From: an uncultured Clostridia bacterium
GTDB lineage: Bacteria > Bacillota > Clostridia > Oscillospirales > Oscillospiraceae
Assembly: GCA_946187035.1 (NCBI GenBank)
Contig: CAMHPQ010000012.1
Span: 1 to 34,071 of the forward strand
Length of the DNA stretch: 34,071 bases
Direction: 5' to 3'
Positions 7,879 through 15,699 of this stretch are shown piece by piece. The notes beneath the pieces were generated by a model that saw nothing but the letters and a program-made list of their open reading frames with translations, was not told the origin of the DNA and made no database searches. The translations under genes were made by a program, and so were the position numbers. Position 1 is the first letter of the stretch. Each line of letters starts with the position of its first letter.

Positions 7879-7907
7879 GCGCACTGCGGAAAGCTCCTGC
7901 AGTGCGC
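7879..7907. terminator. Hairpin terminator between histidine phosphatase and MBL genes
   Basis: A 9-bp perfect stem (7879-7887 with 7899-7907; GCGCACTGC) with an 11-nt loop, followed on the plus strand by a T-rich run (7911-7918). It probably ends transcripts from the plus strand and may also help end the convergent MBL gene, whose stop is at 7917. Confidence 0.65.
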
Positions 7908-7916
7908 TGATTCTTT

Positions 7917-8795
7917 TTAAATGGTTTTCCACAAAAGCTGGTTGTTCTCAAACACCGCTTCGATGCGTCCGGTCTCCTTCAGCCAGGTGAGATAGGAGCG
8001 CACCGTGCTGCCCACCAGGACGTACTGCTCGAAATTCATGGTAAGCGCATAGGCGGTAAAAAGCTTCTGCAGCAGGGTTTCAAACACCATGGGCTCCCGG
8101 CAGAGGCTGCAGATTCGCTCCGCGATCTCCAGCACCACGTCGATGTTGTACTGGGCCAGCGGCGCGATGTCCTCCGTGGCCTCGGCGTGGGCCGGGACGA
8201 AGATCTTCGCCTCCATGGTCTTCACCTGCGCCAGAGTCTCCAGATAGGTCGCCACGTCGTAGATGAAGCCGATGCGGTACTTCTCCAGGGTCTCCCGGCT
8301 GGAGAGGCAGTCCGCCAGATAGACCACATCGTCCGGCGTCCGGAAGCCCACCATGTCGAAAAAGTGGCCGGGCAGCGGGAGCAGGGAAAACCCCTCCGGC
8401 AAAGTCTCCGGGGTCAGTTCTTCGGCCGGGCTTGGCTGGGCCATGAGGAATTTGTGCCGGAGCTCCTTGGGCGGGAAACCGCCATAGAGGAAGGAGGGCT
8501 CCAGCAGCGGGTGGCGGGTGAAATCCTGCTCGATCCCCGGGGCGAAGATCCGGCAGCCGGTCTGCTTTTGCAGATAGGCGTTGCCGCCGATGTGGTCGGC
8601 GTTGGAGTGGGTGTTGTAGATGGCCCGCAGCGTCCAGCCGTTTTTGTCCAGATGCTGCCGCACCTTCCGCCCGACCTCCTTGTCGTTGCCGCTGTCGATG
8701 AGACAGACCTCGGTGTCGCTGAGCTTCACCAGCCCGATCTTGGCCGGGCTCTGGATGTAAAAGCACTGCTGGGTCAGTGGGATCAGTTCATACAT
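7917..8795 (-). CDS. MBL-fold metallo-hydrolase
   Basis: A 292-residue metallo-beta-lactamase-fold hydrolase. The metal-binding motif reads THSNADHIGG (residues 62-71): His63, Asp67 and His68 of the usual HxHxDH are present but the middle His is Asn65. Other ligands fit: His144 (LPLPGHFFD), Asp162 (VVYLADCLS) and His203 (VPAHAEA). The C-terminal 80 residues (TLLQKLFTAYALTMNFEQYVL onward split into helices and a YLTWLKETGRIE segment) look like a winged-helix extension found in one MBL subgroup. The ATG at 8795 follows AGGAGG. The gene is single, with its own promoter. The substrate is unknown; lactonase, thioesterase or nucleic-acid roles cannot be separated. Confidence 0.88.
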   Translation of the reverse strand: MYELIPLTQQCFYIQSPAKIGLVKLSDTEVCLIDSGNDKEVGRKVRQHLDKNGWTLRAIYNTHSNADHIGGNAYLQKQTGCRIFAPGIEQDFTRHPLLEPSFLYGGFPPKELRHKFLMAQPSPAEELTPETLPEGFSLLPLPGHFFDMVGFRTPDDVVYLADCLSSRETLEKYRIGFIYDVATYLETLAQVKTMEAKIFVPAHAEATEDIAPLAQYNIDVVLEIAERICSLCREPMVFETLLQKLFTAYALTMNFEQYVLVGSTVRSYLTWLKETGRIEAVFENNQLLWKTI

Positions 8796-8830
8796 GGCAG
8801 TCGCCTCCTGTGCATTGCGGTTCTGCCCTA

Positions 8831-8859
8831 AGAATAACAGATATTACCGGGTTAAGCAA
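8831..8859 (-). promoter_or_regulatory. Promoter of the MBL-fold hydrolase gene
   Basis: Minus strand TTGCTT (8854-8859), 17-bp spacer, TATTCT (8831-8836), about 35 bp upstream of the start codon. The remaining 8860-9030 stretch between the two divergent promoters shows no feature I can support. Confidence 0.6.
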
Positions 8860-9032
8860 GGGACGGTTTTTAAGTTGATTTCAGCTGAATCTGGTATCTT
8901 CGGATTGAGAACGAAACCGCTGCTCAACACACCCGGGCTGATGTGTCAATCATTCACAGAAAGTTTACACAAATACGGCAAAGCGGCCCGGTTTCGGGCG
9001 AGGGGCGTCGGGGCTTTCGTGAATTCTGCACA

Positions 9033-9061
9033 TTGAGCCGGATGGGCGGGTCTGGTATAAT
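9033..9061 (+). promoter_or_regulatory. Promoter of the secreted papain-like protein gene
   Basis: TTGAGC (9033-9038), exactly 17 bp, then perfect TATAAT (9056-9061). The start ATG at 9089 is preceded by AAAGGAG. Confidence 0.8.
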
Positions 9062-9088
9062 AGAAGGCGTTTTCAGAAAGGAGTATCT

Positions 9089-9802
9089 ATGCAAATAGTA
9101 CAAAAGTCGAAACAGTTTTTAAGCATTTTACTGATAATGGTTCTCTGCTTTGGCCTGCTGGCGGCGGTCGCCGCTCCGGCACAGGCGGCGGAAATCCTGC
9201 CGGAGGCGCTCTATATGGAGCAGTCCCGGGGCGGGATTTGCACCATGGTCTCCTCGGCCATGCTGCTGCGCTCTGCCCTGTACCTGAACGGGGACAGCCA
9301 CTGGGAGGACATCAACGAGAGCGTGGCCGCCTCGGCCTGCTGGATCTGGGGCATCGGACTGGCCTATGACTGGTCCTTTGAAACCGATTACGCCTCCATC
9401 ACCGTGGGCCACACGGATCTCTACGGCATCTCCTCCGACGAGCTGAAGGCTCTGCTGGACGAGCACCCGGAGGGCATCGTGTTCTACTGCGGCGGCGTGC
9501 CCCACGCGGTGCTGCTGACGGATTATGAGGACGACACCTTCTACTGCGCCGACCCGGCCCCCTACTGCAGCGGCCATCGGATTGCTCTGGCCGATTCCTG
9601 GCTGGGCTACCGGCTGGGCAGCCAGGAGAACATTCTCCGCTGCGCCACGGCCTACTGGTCCATCACGGACAGCGATCTGGAGGCTCTGTCCCACAGTTCC
9701 GCGGACGCCCCTGTGACCGTCACCGCCCAGAAGGCGGAGATTCAGGAGACACTGGGCACGGCCACCACCAAGGTGAATGCCCCCAAGGCCATGACGGCCT
9801 GA
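9089..9802 (+). CDS. Secreted papain-like (C39-type) cysteine peptidase-fold protein
   Basis: A 237-residue exported protein. The signal peptide spans residues 1 to about 33, with a hydrophobic core (SILLIMVLCFGLLAAVAA) and an AQA cleavage site. The mature part resembles the C39/papain-like fold: a Cys in GGICTMVSSAML (Cys51) at the head of a helix, then a His in GGVPHAVLLTDY (His139) starting a strand and followed by ADPAPYCSG, as in proteins where a Cys-His pair with Asp/Asn forms the active site. There is no pro-domain or wall anchor, so it may be released. The last 40 residues are a low-complexity Ala/Thr tail. Catalytic activity is an inference from the Cys/His placement. It is monocistronic, with a good promoter and terminator. 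Confidence 0.65.
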   Translation: MQIVQKSKQFLSILLIMVLCFGLLAAVAAPAQAAEILPEALYMEQSRGGICTMVSSAMLLRSALYLNGDSHWEDINESVAASACWIWGIGLAYDWSFETDYASITVGHTDLYGISSDELKALLDEHPEGIVFYCGGVPHAVLLTDYEDDTFYCADPAPYCSGHRIALADSWLGYRLGSQENILRCATAYWSITDSDLEALSHSSADAPVTVTAQKAEIQETLGTATTKVNAPKAMTA

Positions 9803-9811
9803 AAACACGGA

Positions 9812-9846
9812 AAAGACCCATCGCTTCGGCGGCGGGTCTTTCCTTT
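9812..9846 (+). terminator. Terminator of the secreted papain-like protein gene
   Basis: Stem AAAGACCC (9812-9819) with GGGTCTTT (9834-9841), a TTCG-containing apical part, and a T-rich tail to 9847. It lies 10 bp after the stop codon. Confidence 0.85.
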
Positions 9847-9863
9847 TGCGGGCGGAAATCGGG

Positions 9864-9891
9864 TTGACAATCCGGGAGAATCTGCTATAAT
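9864..9891 (+). promoter_or_regulatory. Near-perfect promoter of the ACT-domain gene
   Basis: Consensus TTGACA (9864-9869) and TATAAT (9886-9891) with a 16-bp spacer. Transcription would start around 9898-9900, so the in-frame ATG at 9900 cannot be the translation start and the ATG at 9930 is supported. Confidence 0.85.
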
Positions 9892-9929
9892 TCCAATCAT
9901 TGACAATCGAAACCGACGGAGGAAACCAT

Positions 9930-10334
9930 ATGATTCAGCAGCTTTCCATCTATACTGAGAACAAGCGCGGCGCCATGAACCGGATCACCGAGACGCTGGC
10001 GAAGAGCGGCATCAACATCAACGGCTTCATCACCAACGACAGCGCCGAGTTCGGCACCGTGCGGATGATCGTCTCCGACGCCCAGGCGGCCCAGGGGGCT
10101 CTGCAGGCGGCGGGCTATCTCACCCGGCTGGCCCCGGTGGTGGCGGTGGAGGTCTCCGATGAGGTGGGCAGCCTGAACCAGCTGCTCTCCGCGATCAACC
10201 GCGCGAACATCAGCATTAATTATATGTATGCCACCTTTGACCGGGACGGCGCCGCCCCCATCATCGTGATCCAGGCCGACGACATGCCGGAGCTGGAGAG
10301 CTATCTGCTCTACACCGGCGTGAAGGTCCGATAA
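9930..10334 (+). CDS. Tandem ACT-domain protein
   Basis: A 134-residue protein made of two ACT domains and nothing else: residues 1-66 (LSIYTENKRGAMNRITETLA then GININGF) and about 69-134 (VAVEVSDEVGSLNQLLSAI then ANISINYMYA). ACT domains bind amino acids or other small ligands; stand-alone pairs of this size are common in Clostridia and are thought to sense amino acids, sometimes encoded beside phenylacetate-CoA ligases. The start at 9930 is chosen because GGAGG lies 7 nt upstream and the alternative ATG at 9900 coincides with the predicted transcription start. No partner enzyme is adjacent, so its target is unknown. It is a single-gene unit. Confidence 0.88.
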   Translation: MIQQLSIYTENKRGAMNRITETLAKSGININGFITNDSAEFGTVRMIVSDAQAAQGALQAAGYLTRLAPVVAVEVSDEVGSLNQLLSAINRANISINYMYATFDRDGAAPIIVIQADDMPELESYLLYTGVKVR

Positions 10335-10348
10335 CGGAATATCTGAAA

Positions 10349-10382
10349 AATTCCCCCGAAATCCGAGGATTTCGGGGGAATT
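10349..10382. terminator. Bidirectional terminator between convergent genes
   Basis: A long, nearly perfect stem (AATTCCCCCGAAATCC at 10349-10364 with its complement at 10367-10382) lies between the ACT-domain gene and the convergent CotH-like gene. A-rich flank on the left, T-rich on the right. Confidence 0.88.
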
Positions 10383-10402
10383 CTTATGTTTTGGTTTCGG
10401 GA

Positions 10403-13400
10403 TTATCCGAACAGCTTGCCGAGGCCGCTGAAGAGCTTCGAGGAGGAGACGGCCTGGGAGACGGAAGCGGCGCCATAGCCCACGGTGTAGGTGGGCACGT
10501 TGATGGTGCCGGTGGGGGTCACGAACTTGCCGGAATCCAGCACTTCGCCGCAGTCGGTGCAGACGGTCTTGCCGATGTACTGGAAGCCGATGAGCAGCTT
10601 CTTGCTCTCATAGACCACCTTGGTGTGGGTGTGGCGGCAGTGGTTGATCTCCACCAGCTCGGCCAGCACGCGGTCCGCGATGTAGCGGTGGCCGGCGGCG
10701 TCGGGGTGCAGACCCTTCAGGACGCTCATCTCCTTGTTCTGCAGGGCCTGGAGCACCGTGGTGCCCTCGGCATAGATGGTGGTGGCGTCAGGGGCGTCCA
10801 CATAGTAGACGTTGGCGTACTTGTTGGCCAGCTCGGCGTAGTAGTCGTTCAGGCTGACCAGCGCGGCGCCGATCAGGTCAAGAATGGGGGAGAAGCCGCT
10901 GCCCGGCAGCACGCGCAGGGCCTTGGTGGCGTTGTACATGCCGACCACCAGCACGTCTGCGTCGGGGGAGAGGGCCATGACGTCCTTGATGACTTCTTCG
11001 GAATTCTTCCGCAGATCCAGCACGCCCTGGTTGAAGGCGCGGGTCACGTTGGTGAGGACGGTGGGACTCTTGGCCACGTTCTTCATGGCGGTGGCCAGAT
11101 AATCGGCCACGTCCTTGGCGTCGGAGATGGAGAGGAGCTTCTCCACATCCACCAGGCCGCCGGCCTCCAGCGCGTTGACCAGCAGGGAGCTCAGGTCGTT
11201 GATGCCGGCCTGCACGGTGACGAGATCGGACTTGCGGATCTCCTCGCAGATGCTGGGCCACTGCTCCCGCAGGGCGTTGGTGCGGACGGCGTTCCGGTTG
11301 CCGAACCAGTCATCGGGGTAGTTGTAGGGATTCTCCACGCCGAGACCCCGCTCCAGGATCATGCGGAAGTCGCTCATGCGGCCGCCGGAGCTGGAGGCGG
11401 AATAGACCTCAGCGTCGGGATTCACGGCCTCCAGCACCTTGCCCACCAGGTCGGTGAAGGAGCCGTCGATGCGGGCGCAGACCAGATTCGGGTCCGCGTG
11501 GCCGTCAGCGGGATCCAGGCCGTAGCCCCAGGAGATGCTGTCGCCCAGGTAGGTGTAGCAGGAGTAGGGGAGCGTGGCGTATTCCGGCGCAACGGTGAGG
11601 GCCTGGGTGGTCTCCACGTCGATGGTCACGGGCGCCAGGGTGGAGGCGGCCATGGCCTTGGTCCAGCCGCCGTGGGTGGTGTAGATGTCCACGCCCTCGT
11701 TGGTCACGAGGCAGCGGTACTGGTTGCCGTTGAAGGCGGCGGCGTTGGTGAGAGTGAGGGAGGCCTCGTTGGCGCCCTCCACGTCAAACCAGGTCTTGCC
11801 GTCCAGAGAGCACTGCCACTGGAAGGTGTTGGCGTCGCTGCCGGCGGCCAGCACGGCGTTGAGCACCACGTCGTCGCCCTGCTTATCCATGACGATGGAG
11901 CCCAGAGGGGCGCGGGCGTAGAGGTGATCGGACAGCCACAGCACGCGCTTGGTGGCAAAATCCTTGAGGTTGTTGACGTAGTTTTCCCAGGTCAGGGTGA
12001 CCTCGTAATTGAGCGCGTACTGACCGGTGCCCAGCGCGCGCATGGTGTTGGGGGCGACCAGGTAGTCAGCGCACAGGGACTGGGTGCCCCAGAGCTCGTT
12101 GTTCATCAGGGCGGAGCCGCGCAGGATCTCCCGCTGGCGATCGACGTTGGCAGGAATGTCTTCAAACACAGCCACGTTGGCGTTGTAGACCTTCGCGACG
12201 GCCTGCATGAAGCTCGCGTGCTTGCCCAGCTCCTGCAGGAGGCTCACGGGCTTGTCTACGGAGATGAGGCCGATGCTGTCGTTGTACCAGCCCTCGGCGT
12301 TGAGCTGCACGGGCTCTGCGATGCCGACGAGGAACTTATGGAGCGTGCGGCCGAAGGCCACGTCATAGTCCCAGGCGGGGCCGGCGACGAGCTTGGAGTT
12401 CGGGTCCTTCACATCGTCGCGGTGCATCAAAAGGCTGCCCGCGAAGCAGTCATAGGTCTTGGAGACCTCATACATCAGGAACATCTTCGCCCAGGAATCG
12501 AGGTCGAAGTAGTTCTGATAGTTCTCGCTGTCAAAGTCCTCCAGCGCGTTCCACGCCTCGGTGAAATACTCCTCGACCTTCGCGGCGTCCCAACCGGCCT
12601 TCTTCGCGTCCTTGCCGATCTTCTTGATGGTCATGAGGTTAAAGTAGCCGTCGTCGTTGAGCGTGTCGCCGATGGCGTACATACCGGGGATCTTGAACTG
12701 CGGATCCTCAGAATCGAGATAGTTGTCGTTTTCGAGGTGGAAGCCGCCCTTCGGCGCCTTATAGTCGCTCTTCGGCGTCATGAGATAGTTGCCGAGATAT
12801 TCGCCGTTCATCCAGATATCGACATAGCGGCTGGGAAGACCGATGCCGAGACCGTCGGCCAGATCCATGGCGACCTTGTTGCGGATGAGAGAATTGTCAA
12901 AGTAGTTGGCCAGCAGAGACCACTTCTCCGCAACGACGCCGGGGATCATCGCGTCGTCATTCTTAAGCGTGATGTTATAGGGCTTCTTGGGCAGACCCCA
13001 GGTGGAGTTGCCGCGGCCCTTCATGGACATGGCTCTGGTCTGGCCGTCGAAAATCACGTTGCCGACGCACTTGGTCTCGTGGGTCTCATCGGCGTTCATG
13101 GCCTCGATCGTGCCCTGAGACTCGTCGAGCTCGAGGAACATGGGCTCTACGTCTGCGGAGCCCTGCACGGTCTTGACCGTCACAAGTGCCAGGGCGGCGC
13201 CCTTGGTGATCTTGTAGGTCACGCTCTTGCCGGGGGCAGCCAGGGGGGCAGTGCCGCTCTCGTAGGTCTCGCCGTCCTTGGAGACGGTGATGTCGGCGTC
13301 ATCCCAGCAGAAGTACAGCTGCGACACGTCGGCCTTGCCCGGCAGGTAGATCTTCGCCACGCTGCCCAGAGCGTCATACTTCACATTGACTCTGCCTTCC

Positions 13401-13753
13401 AGACCGGCTTCCTTGTTTGCCGGAACGTAAAGGGCGGCATAGAGCACGCTCTTGACGTTGGAGGTGCTGCCGGCGGCCTCGGCGGTCTGTTCCACCGCTT
13501 CCGCGTCTGCGTCCGGGGCGGCCTCGGCCTCAGCGGCAGAAGCTTCCGCTTCCGCAGCCTCGACTTCCGCAGCTTCGATTTCTGTTACCTGAAGTTCTGC
13601 AGCCTCAACGGTCTCGGAAGCAGGTTCCGCGGTCTCAACGACCTCTGCCTCCGCCTCCGTGTCGACGGCTGCGGCACTCAGCGCCATACCGGGAAACAGC
13701 GTGACGATCATGCAAACCAACAATAATACGGAGATCAGTCTTCTTTTCATCAT
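10403..13753 (-). CDS. Secreted CotH-kinase / Ig-like / SGNH-hydrolase multidomain protein
   Basis: The 1116-residue exoprotein starts with a signal peptide (residues 1 to about 28). Residues 31-95 are an acidic Ala/Glu-rich stretch that may be a stalk. Residues about 200-610 are a CotH-family kinase-like domain, with MKGRGNSTW at 244-252, LLANYFDNSLIRNK at 280-293 and GPAWDYDVAFG at 458-468 as family landmarks; CotH proteins are atypical secreted protein kinases. Residues about 635-690 resemble a single Ig-like module (FQWQCSLDGKTW). Residues about 733-1035 are an SGNH esterase-like domain with YLGDSISWGYG (Ser739), QAGINDL (849-854) and GLHPDAAGH (His1016). A Cys pair CTDC (1065-1068) lies near the C-terminus. 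There is no wall anchor. The ATG at 13753 (or 13750) has an AAGGTGGAG site. It is monocistronic. Its target, perhaps wall or spore-surface polymers, is unknown. Confidence 0.88.
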   Translation of the reverse strand: MMKRRLISVLLLVCMIVTLFPGMALSAAAVDTEAEAEVVETAEPASETVEAAELQVTEIEAAEVEAAEAEASAAEAEAAPDADAEAVEQTAEAAGSTSNVKSVLYAALYVPANKEAGLEGRVNVKYDALGSVAKIYLPGKADVSQLYFCWDDADITVSKDGETYESGTAPLAAPGKSVTYKITKGAALALVTVKTVQGSADVEPMFLELDESQGTIEAMNADETHETKCVGNVIFDGQTRAMSMKGRGNSTWGLPKKPYNITLKNDDAMIPGVVAEKWSLLANYFDNSLIRNKVAMDLADGLGIGLPSRYVDIWMNGEYLGNYLMTPKSDYKAPKGGFHLENDNYLDSEDPQFKIPGMYAIGDTLNDDGYFNLMTIKKIGKDAKKAGWDAAKVEEYFTEAWNALEDFDSENYQNYFDLDSWAKMFLMYEVSKTYDCFAGSLLMHRDDVKDPNSKLVAGPAWDYDVAFGRTLHKFLVGIAEPVQLNAEGWYNDSIGLISVDKPVSLLQELGKHASFMQAVAKVYNANVAVFEDIPANVDRQREILRGSALMNNELWGTQSLCADYLVAPNTMRALGTGQYALNYEVTLTWENYVNNLKDFATKRVLWLSDHLYARAPLGSIVMDKQGDDVVLNAVLAAGSDANTFQWQCSLDGKTWFDVEGANEASLTLTNAAAFNGNQYRCLVTNEGVDIYTTHGGWTKAMAASTLAPVTIDVETTQALTVAPEYATLPYSCYTYLGDSISWGYGLDPADGHADPNLVCARIDGSFTDLVGKVLEAVNPDAEVYSASSSGGRMSDFRMILERGLGVENPYNYPDDWFGNRNAVRTNALREQWPSICEEIRKSDLVTVQAGINDLSSLLVNALEAGGLVDVEKLLSISDAKDVADYLATAMKNVAKSPTVLTNVTRAFNQGVLDLRKNSEEVIKDVMALSPDADVLVVGMYNATKALRVLPGSGFSPILDLIGAALVSLNDYYAELANKYANVYYVDAPDATTIYAEGTTVLQALQNKEMSVLKGLHPDAAGHRYIADRVLAELVEINHCRHTHTKVVYESKKLLIGFQYIGKTVCTDCGEVLDSGKFVTPTGTINVPTYTVGYGAASVSQAVSSSKLFSGLGKLFG

Positions 13754-13816
13754 GCTCCACCTTTCTGGTTCAGTTATTCAATGGAAATGAAAAACCATTG
13801 AGAGACAGTACACTTT

Positions 13817-13845
13817 ATATTAACATAAAAACAGGAATTGGTAAA
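13817..13845 (-). promoter_or_regulatory. Candidate promoter of the CotH/SGNH gene
   Basis: Minus strand TTTACC (13840-13845), 17-bp spacer, TAATAT (13817-13822). A small inverted repeat CAATGG/CCATTG (about 13780-13801) follows in the leader. Confidence 0.55.
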
Positions 13846-13941
13846 GACATTAAAGAATATTTAAGCGTTACACTTGTGAGATGCCGTGCCGTGAAAAATA
13901 GGATTTTTTTCTTGAAATTGCTTCCATTTACGACGGTTTTG

Positions 13942-13950
13942 TGATACAAT
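13942..13950 (+). promoter_or_regulatory. Extended -10 promoter of the YkvA-like gene
   Basis: TGATACAAT at 13942-13950 is an extended -10 element (TG, one base, TACAAT). The -35 region, 17 bp upstream, is poor (TTCCAT). The start codon lies about 55 bp downstream. Confidence 0.5.
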
Positions 13951-14004
13951 GCGTAATAGCATACAAAAACGCCGCAAAGTGGTCGAAAACAGGGAGGATT
14001 GCAC

Positions 14005-14424
14005 ATGGATATCAGCATTGAAAAAGCCAAAGGCGTACTGGAAAACGGTCTGAACGAGGCAAAGGAGCTCCTGAAGGACACCGGCAAGGTGGATGAGCTG
14101 CTGAAAAAAGCGGAGGGAAAGCTGAAGGACGTCCCGGTGGCGGGCTCTGTTCTGGCGGACGTGCCGCTGATGGTCGCCATGGTGAAGGGCTACATCACCA
14201 AGAGCTACACGGAAGTCTCCATCAAAGTGATCGCCACCATGGTCGCGGCGTTCATCTATGTGGTGAAGAAGCAAGATCTGATCAACGACGATGTGGCCGT
14301 TGTGGGCTATCTGGACGACGTCGCCATTCTCGCCGCCGCGTTCATGCTCTGCGAGCCGGAGCTGAAGGCCTTCAAGGCCTGGCGCGACGGAGACGCCGCC
14401 AAGGAACCGGAAAAGGAAGCATAA
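14005..14424 (+). CDS. YkvA/DUF1232-like small protein
   Basis: A 139-residue protein. A charged N-terminal helical part (VLENGLNEAKELL with several Lys/Glu) is followed by the segment DVPLMVAMVKGYI, a hydrophobic ATMVAAFIYVV stretch and the GYLDDVAILAAAF sequence. The last of these is the core signature of the DUF1232/YkvA family of small proteins that usually associate with membranes. I start at the ATG at 14005, with AGGGAGGA 7 nt upstream; an in-frame TTG at 13999 is too close to that site. The family has no established biochemical role. A terminator follows 30 bp downstream, so it is a single-gene unit. Confidence 0.8.
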   Translation: MDISIEKAKGVLENGLNEAKELLKDTGKVDELLKKAEGKLKDVPVAGSVLADVPLMVAMVKGYITKSYTEVSIKVIATMVAAFIYVVKKQDLINDDVAVVGYLDDVAILAAAFMLCEPELKAFKAWRDGDAAKEPEKEA

Positions 14425-14452
14425 GCTTTTTGATACCTCATACCTCATGCGC

Positions 14453-14483
14453 TTCCCCATCGGATCTCCGATGGGGAATTTTC
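14453..14483 (+). terminator. Terminator after the YkvA-like gene
   Basis: Stem TTCCCCATCGG (14453-14463) with CCGATGGGGAA (14468-14478), ATCT loop and a following TTTTCT run. It sits immediately upstream of the next promoter. Confidence 0.88.
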
Positions 14484-14499
14484 TGCCGGAAAAAACAGA

Positions 14500-14528
14500 T
14501 TGATTCCGGGCAGGAAAGCCGATATAAT
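14500..14528 (+). promoter_or_regulatory. Promoter of the aldo/keto reductase operon
   Basis: TTGATT (14500-14505), 17-bp spacer, perfect TATAAT (14523-14528). This excludes upstream in-frame starts and supports the ATG at 14559, which has CAGGAGGAA in front. Confidence 0.85.
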
Positions 14529-14558
14529 GTTTACCATCAAGTAACAGGAGGAATCGCT

Positions 14559-15686
14559 ATGGAAACCTGGTTTGGAAAGGAGACCCCGAAGCTGGGGTTC
14601 GGCCTCATGCGTCTGCCGAAAAACGCGGACGGCAGCATCGACATCCCGCAGACCTCGAAGATGGTGGATCTGTTCCTGGAGGCGGGCATGACCTATTTCG
14701 ACACCGCCTTCGTCTATGACAACGGCGACTCCGAGCGGGCGGCCAAGGCGGCACTGGTGGATCGCCACCCCAGAGACCGCTTTACCCTCTGCACCAAGCT
14801 CAACGCCGTGATGGGCGCGACGGACGCCGAGAGCGCGAAGCAGCAGCTGTTCACCAGTCTGGAGCGCACCGGGGCGGGCTATTTCGACTACTACCTGCTC
14901 CACGCGGTCATGCAGAGCAACTATGAAAAGTACGAGGAATACGGCCTCTGGGACTTCGTGAAGGAGCAGAAGGCCAAGGGACTCATCCGGCACTACGGCT
15001 TCTCCTTCCACGACACGCCGGAATTCCTGGACCGGCTGCTGACGGAGCACCCGGACGTGGATTTCATCCAGCTGCAGCTGAATTACGCCGACTGGGAGAA
15101 CCCCGCCGTCCAGTCCAGAGCCTGCTACGAGGTGGCAAGACGCCACGGCAAGTCCGTCACGGTCATGGAGCCTGTGAAGGGCGGTACCCTGGCAAACCCG
15201 CCGGCTGCGCTGCAGAAGCTGTTCAAAGCGGCAAACCCCGAGGCCTCTTTCGCCTCCTGGGCCATCCGCTACATCGCCTCGCTGCCCGGCATCCTCACGG
15301 TGCTCTCCGGCATGTCCAACGTGGCGCAGATGGAGGATAACCTCTCCTATATGCGGAACTTCAAGCCTATGACGGAGGAAGAAAACGCCGTCGTTCGGGA
15401 GGCCCAGCGTCTGCTTTCCGAGATCGACACCATCCCCTGCACCGGCTGCCGCTACTGCACCAAGGGCTGCCCCATGCAGATCCCGATTCCGCAGATTTTC
15501 TCAGCCCGAAACAAGCAGCTGCTCTGGAGCCAGACTGAGCAGGGCGAGGAAGACTATGCCCGCGTGACCAAGGACCACGGCAGGGCCTCTGACTGCATTG
15601 GCTGCAGCCAGTGCGAGAGCGTCTGTCCCCAGCACATCGAGGTGATCACGAGACTGAAAGACTGCGCCGCCGTCTTTGACCGCTGA
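14559..15686 (+). CDS. Aldo/keto reductase with C-terminal 2[4Fe-4S] ferredoxin domain
   Basis: A 375-residue oxidoreductase. Residues 1-270 are an aldo/keto reductase barrel with the catalytic tetrad in place: Asp48 (FDTAF), Tyr53, Lys80 (CTKLN) and His115 (LLHAV). Residues 290-375 add a ferredoxin-like tail with two Cys clusters, CTGCRYCTKGCP (Cys294, 297, 300, 304) and CIGCSQCESVCP (Cys346, 349, 352, 356), each fit for a [4Fe-4S] cluster. Such proteins are common in anaerobic Firmicutes, where the clusters may pass electrons between the barrel and a redox partner. The substrate is unknown. The ATG at 14559 is fixed by the promoter and ribosome binding site. The hydrolase gene starts 13 bp downstream, so the two are co-transcribed. 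Confidence 0.93.
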   Translation: METWFGKETPKLGFGLMRLPKNADGSIDIPQTSKMVDLFLEAGMTYFDTAFVYDNGDSERAAKAALVDRHPRDRFTLCTKLNAVMGATDAESAKQQLFTSLERTGAGYFDYYLLHAVMQSNYEKYEEYGLWDFVKEQKAKGLIRHYGFSFHDTPEFLDRLLTEHPDVDFIQLQLNYADWENPAVQSRACYEVARRHGKSVTVMEPVKGGTLANPPAALQKLFKAANPEASFASWAIRYIASLPGILTVLSGMSNVAQMEDNLSYMRNFKPMTEEENAVVREAQRLLSEIDTIPCTGCRYCTKGCPMQIPIPQIFSARNKQLLWSQTEQGEEDYARVTKDHGRASDCIGCSQCESVCPQHIEVITRLKDCAAVFDR

Positions 15687-15699
15687 GCGGCGCGGAGGG

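Noticed and set aside
7637..7990. Plus-strand 117-codon frame after the histidine phosphatase
   Set aside because: It runs through the inverted-repeat element and terminator into the end of the MBL gene; no ribosome binding site.
9900..9929. Upstream ATG for the ACT-domain gene
   Set aside because: It lies on the predicted transcription start and has no ribosome binding site; the ATG at 9930 has GGAGG.
10391..13726. A 1111-codon plus-strand open frame opposite the CotH/SGNH gene
   Set aside because: Same reason: low-complexity shadow without a ribosome binding site; the minus strand has recognisable domains.
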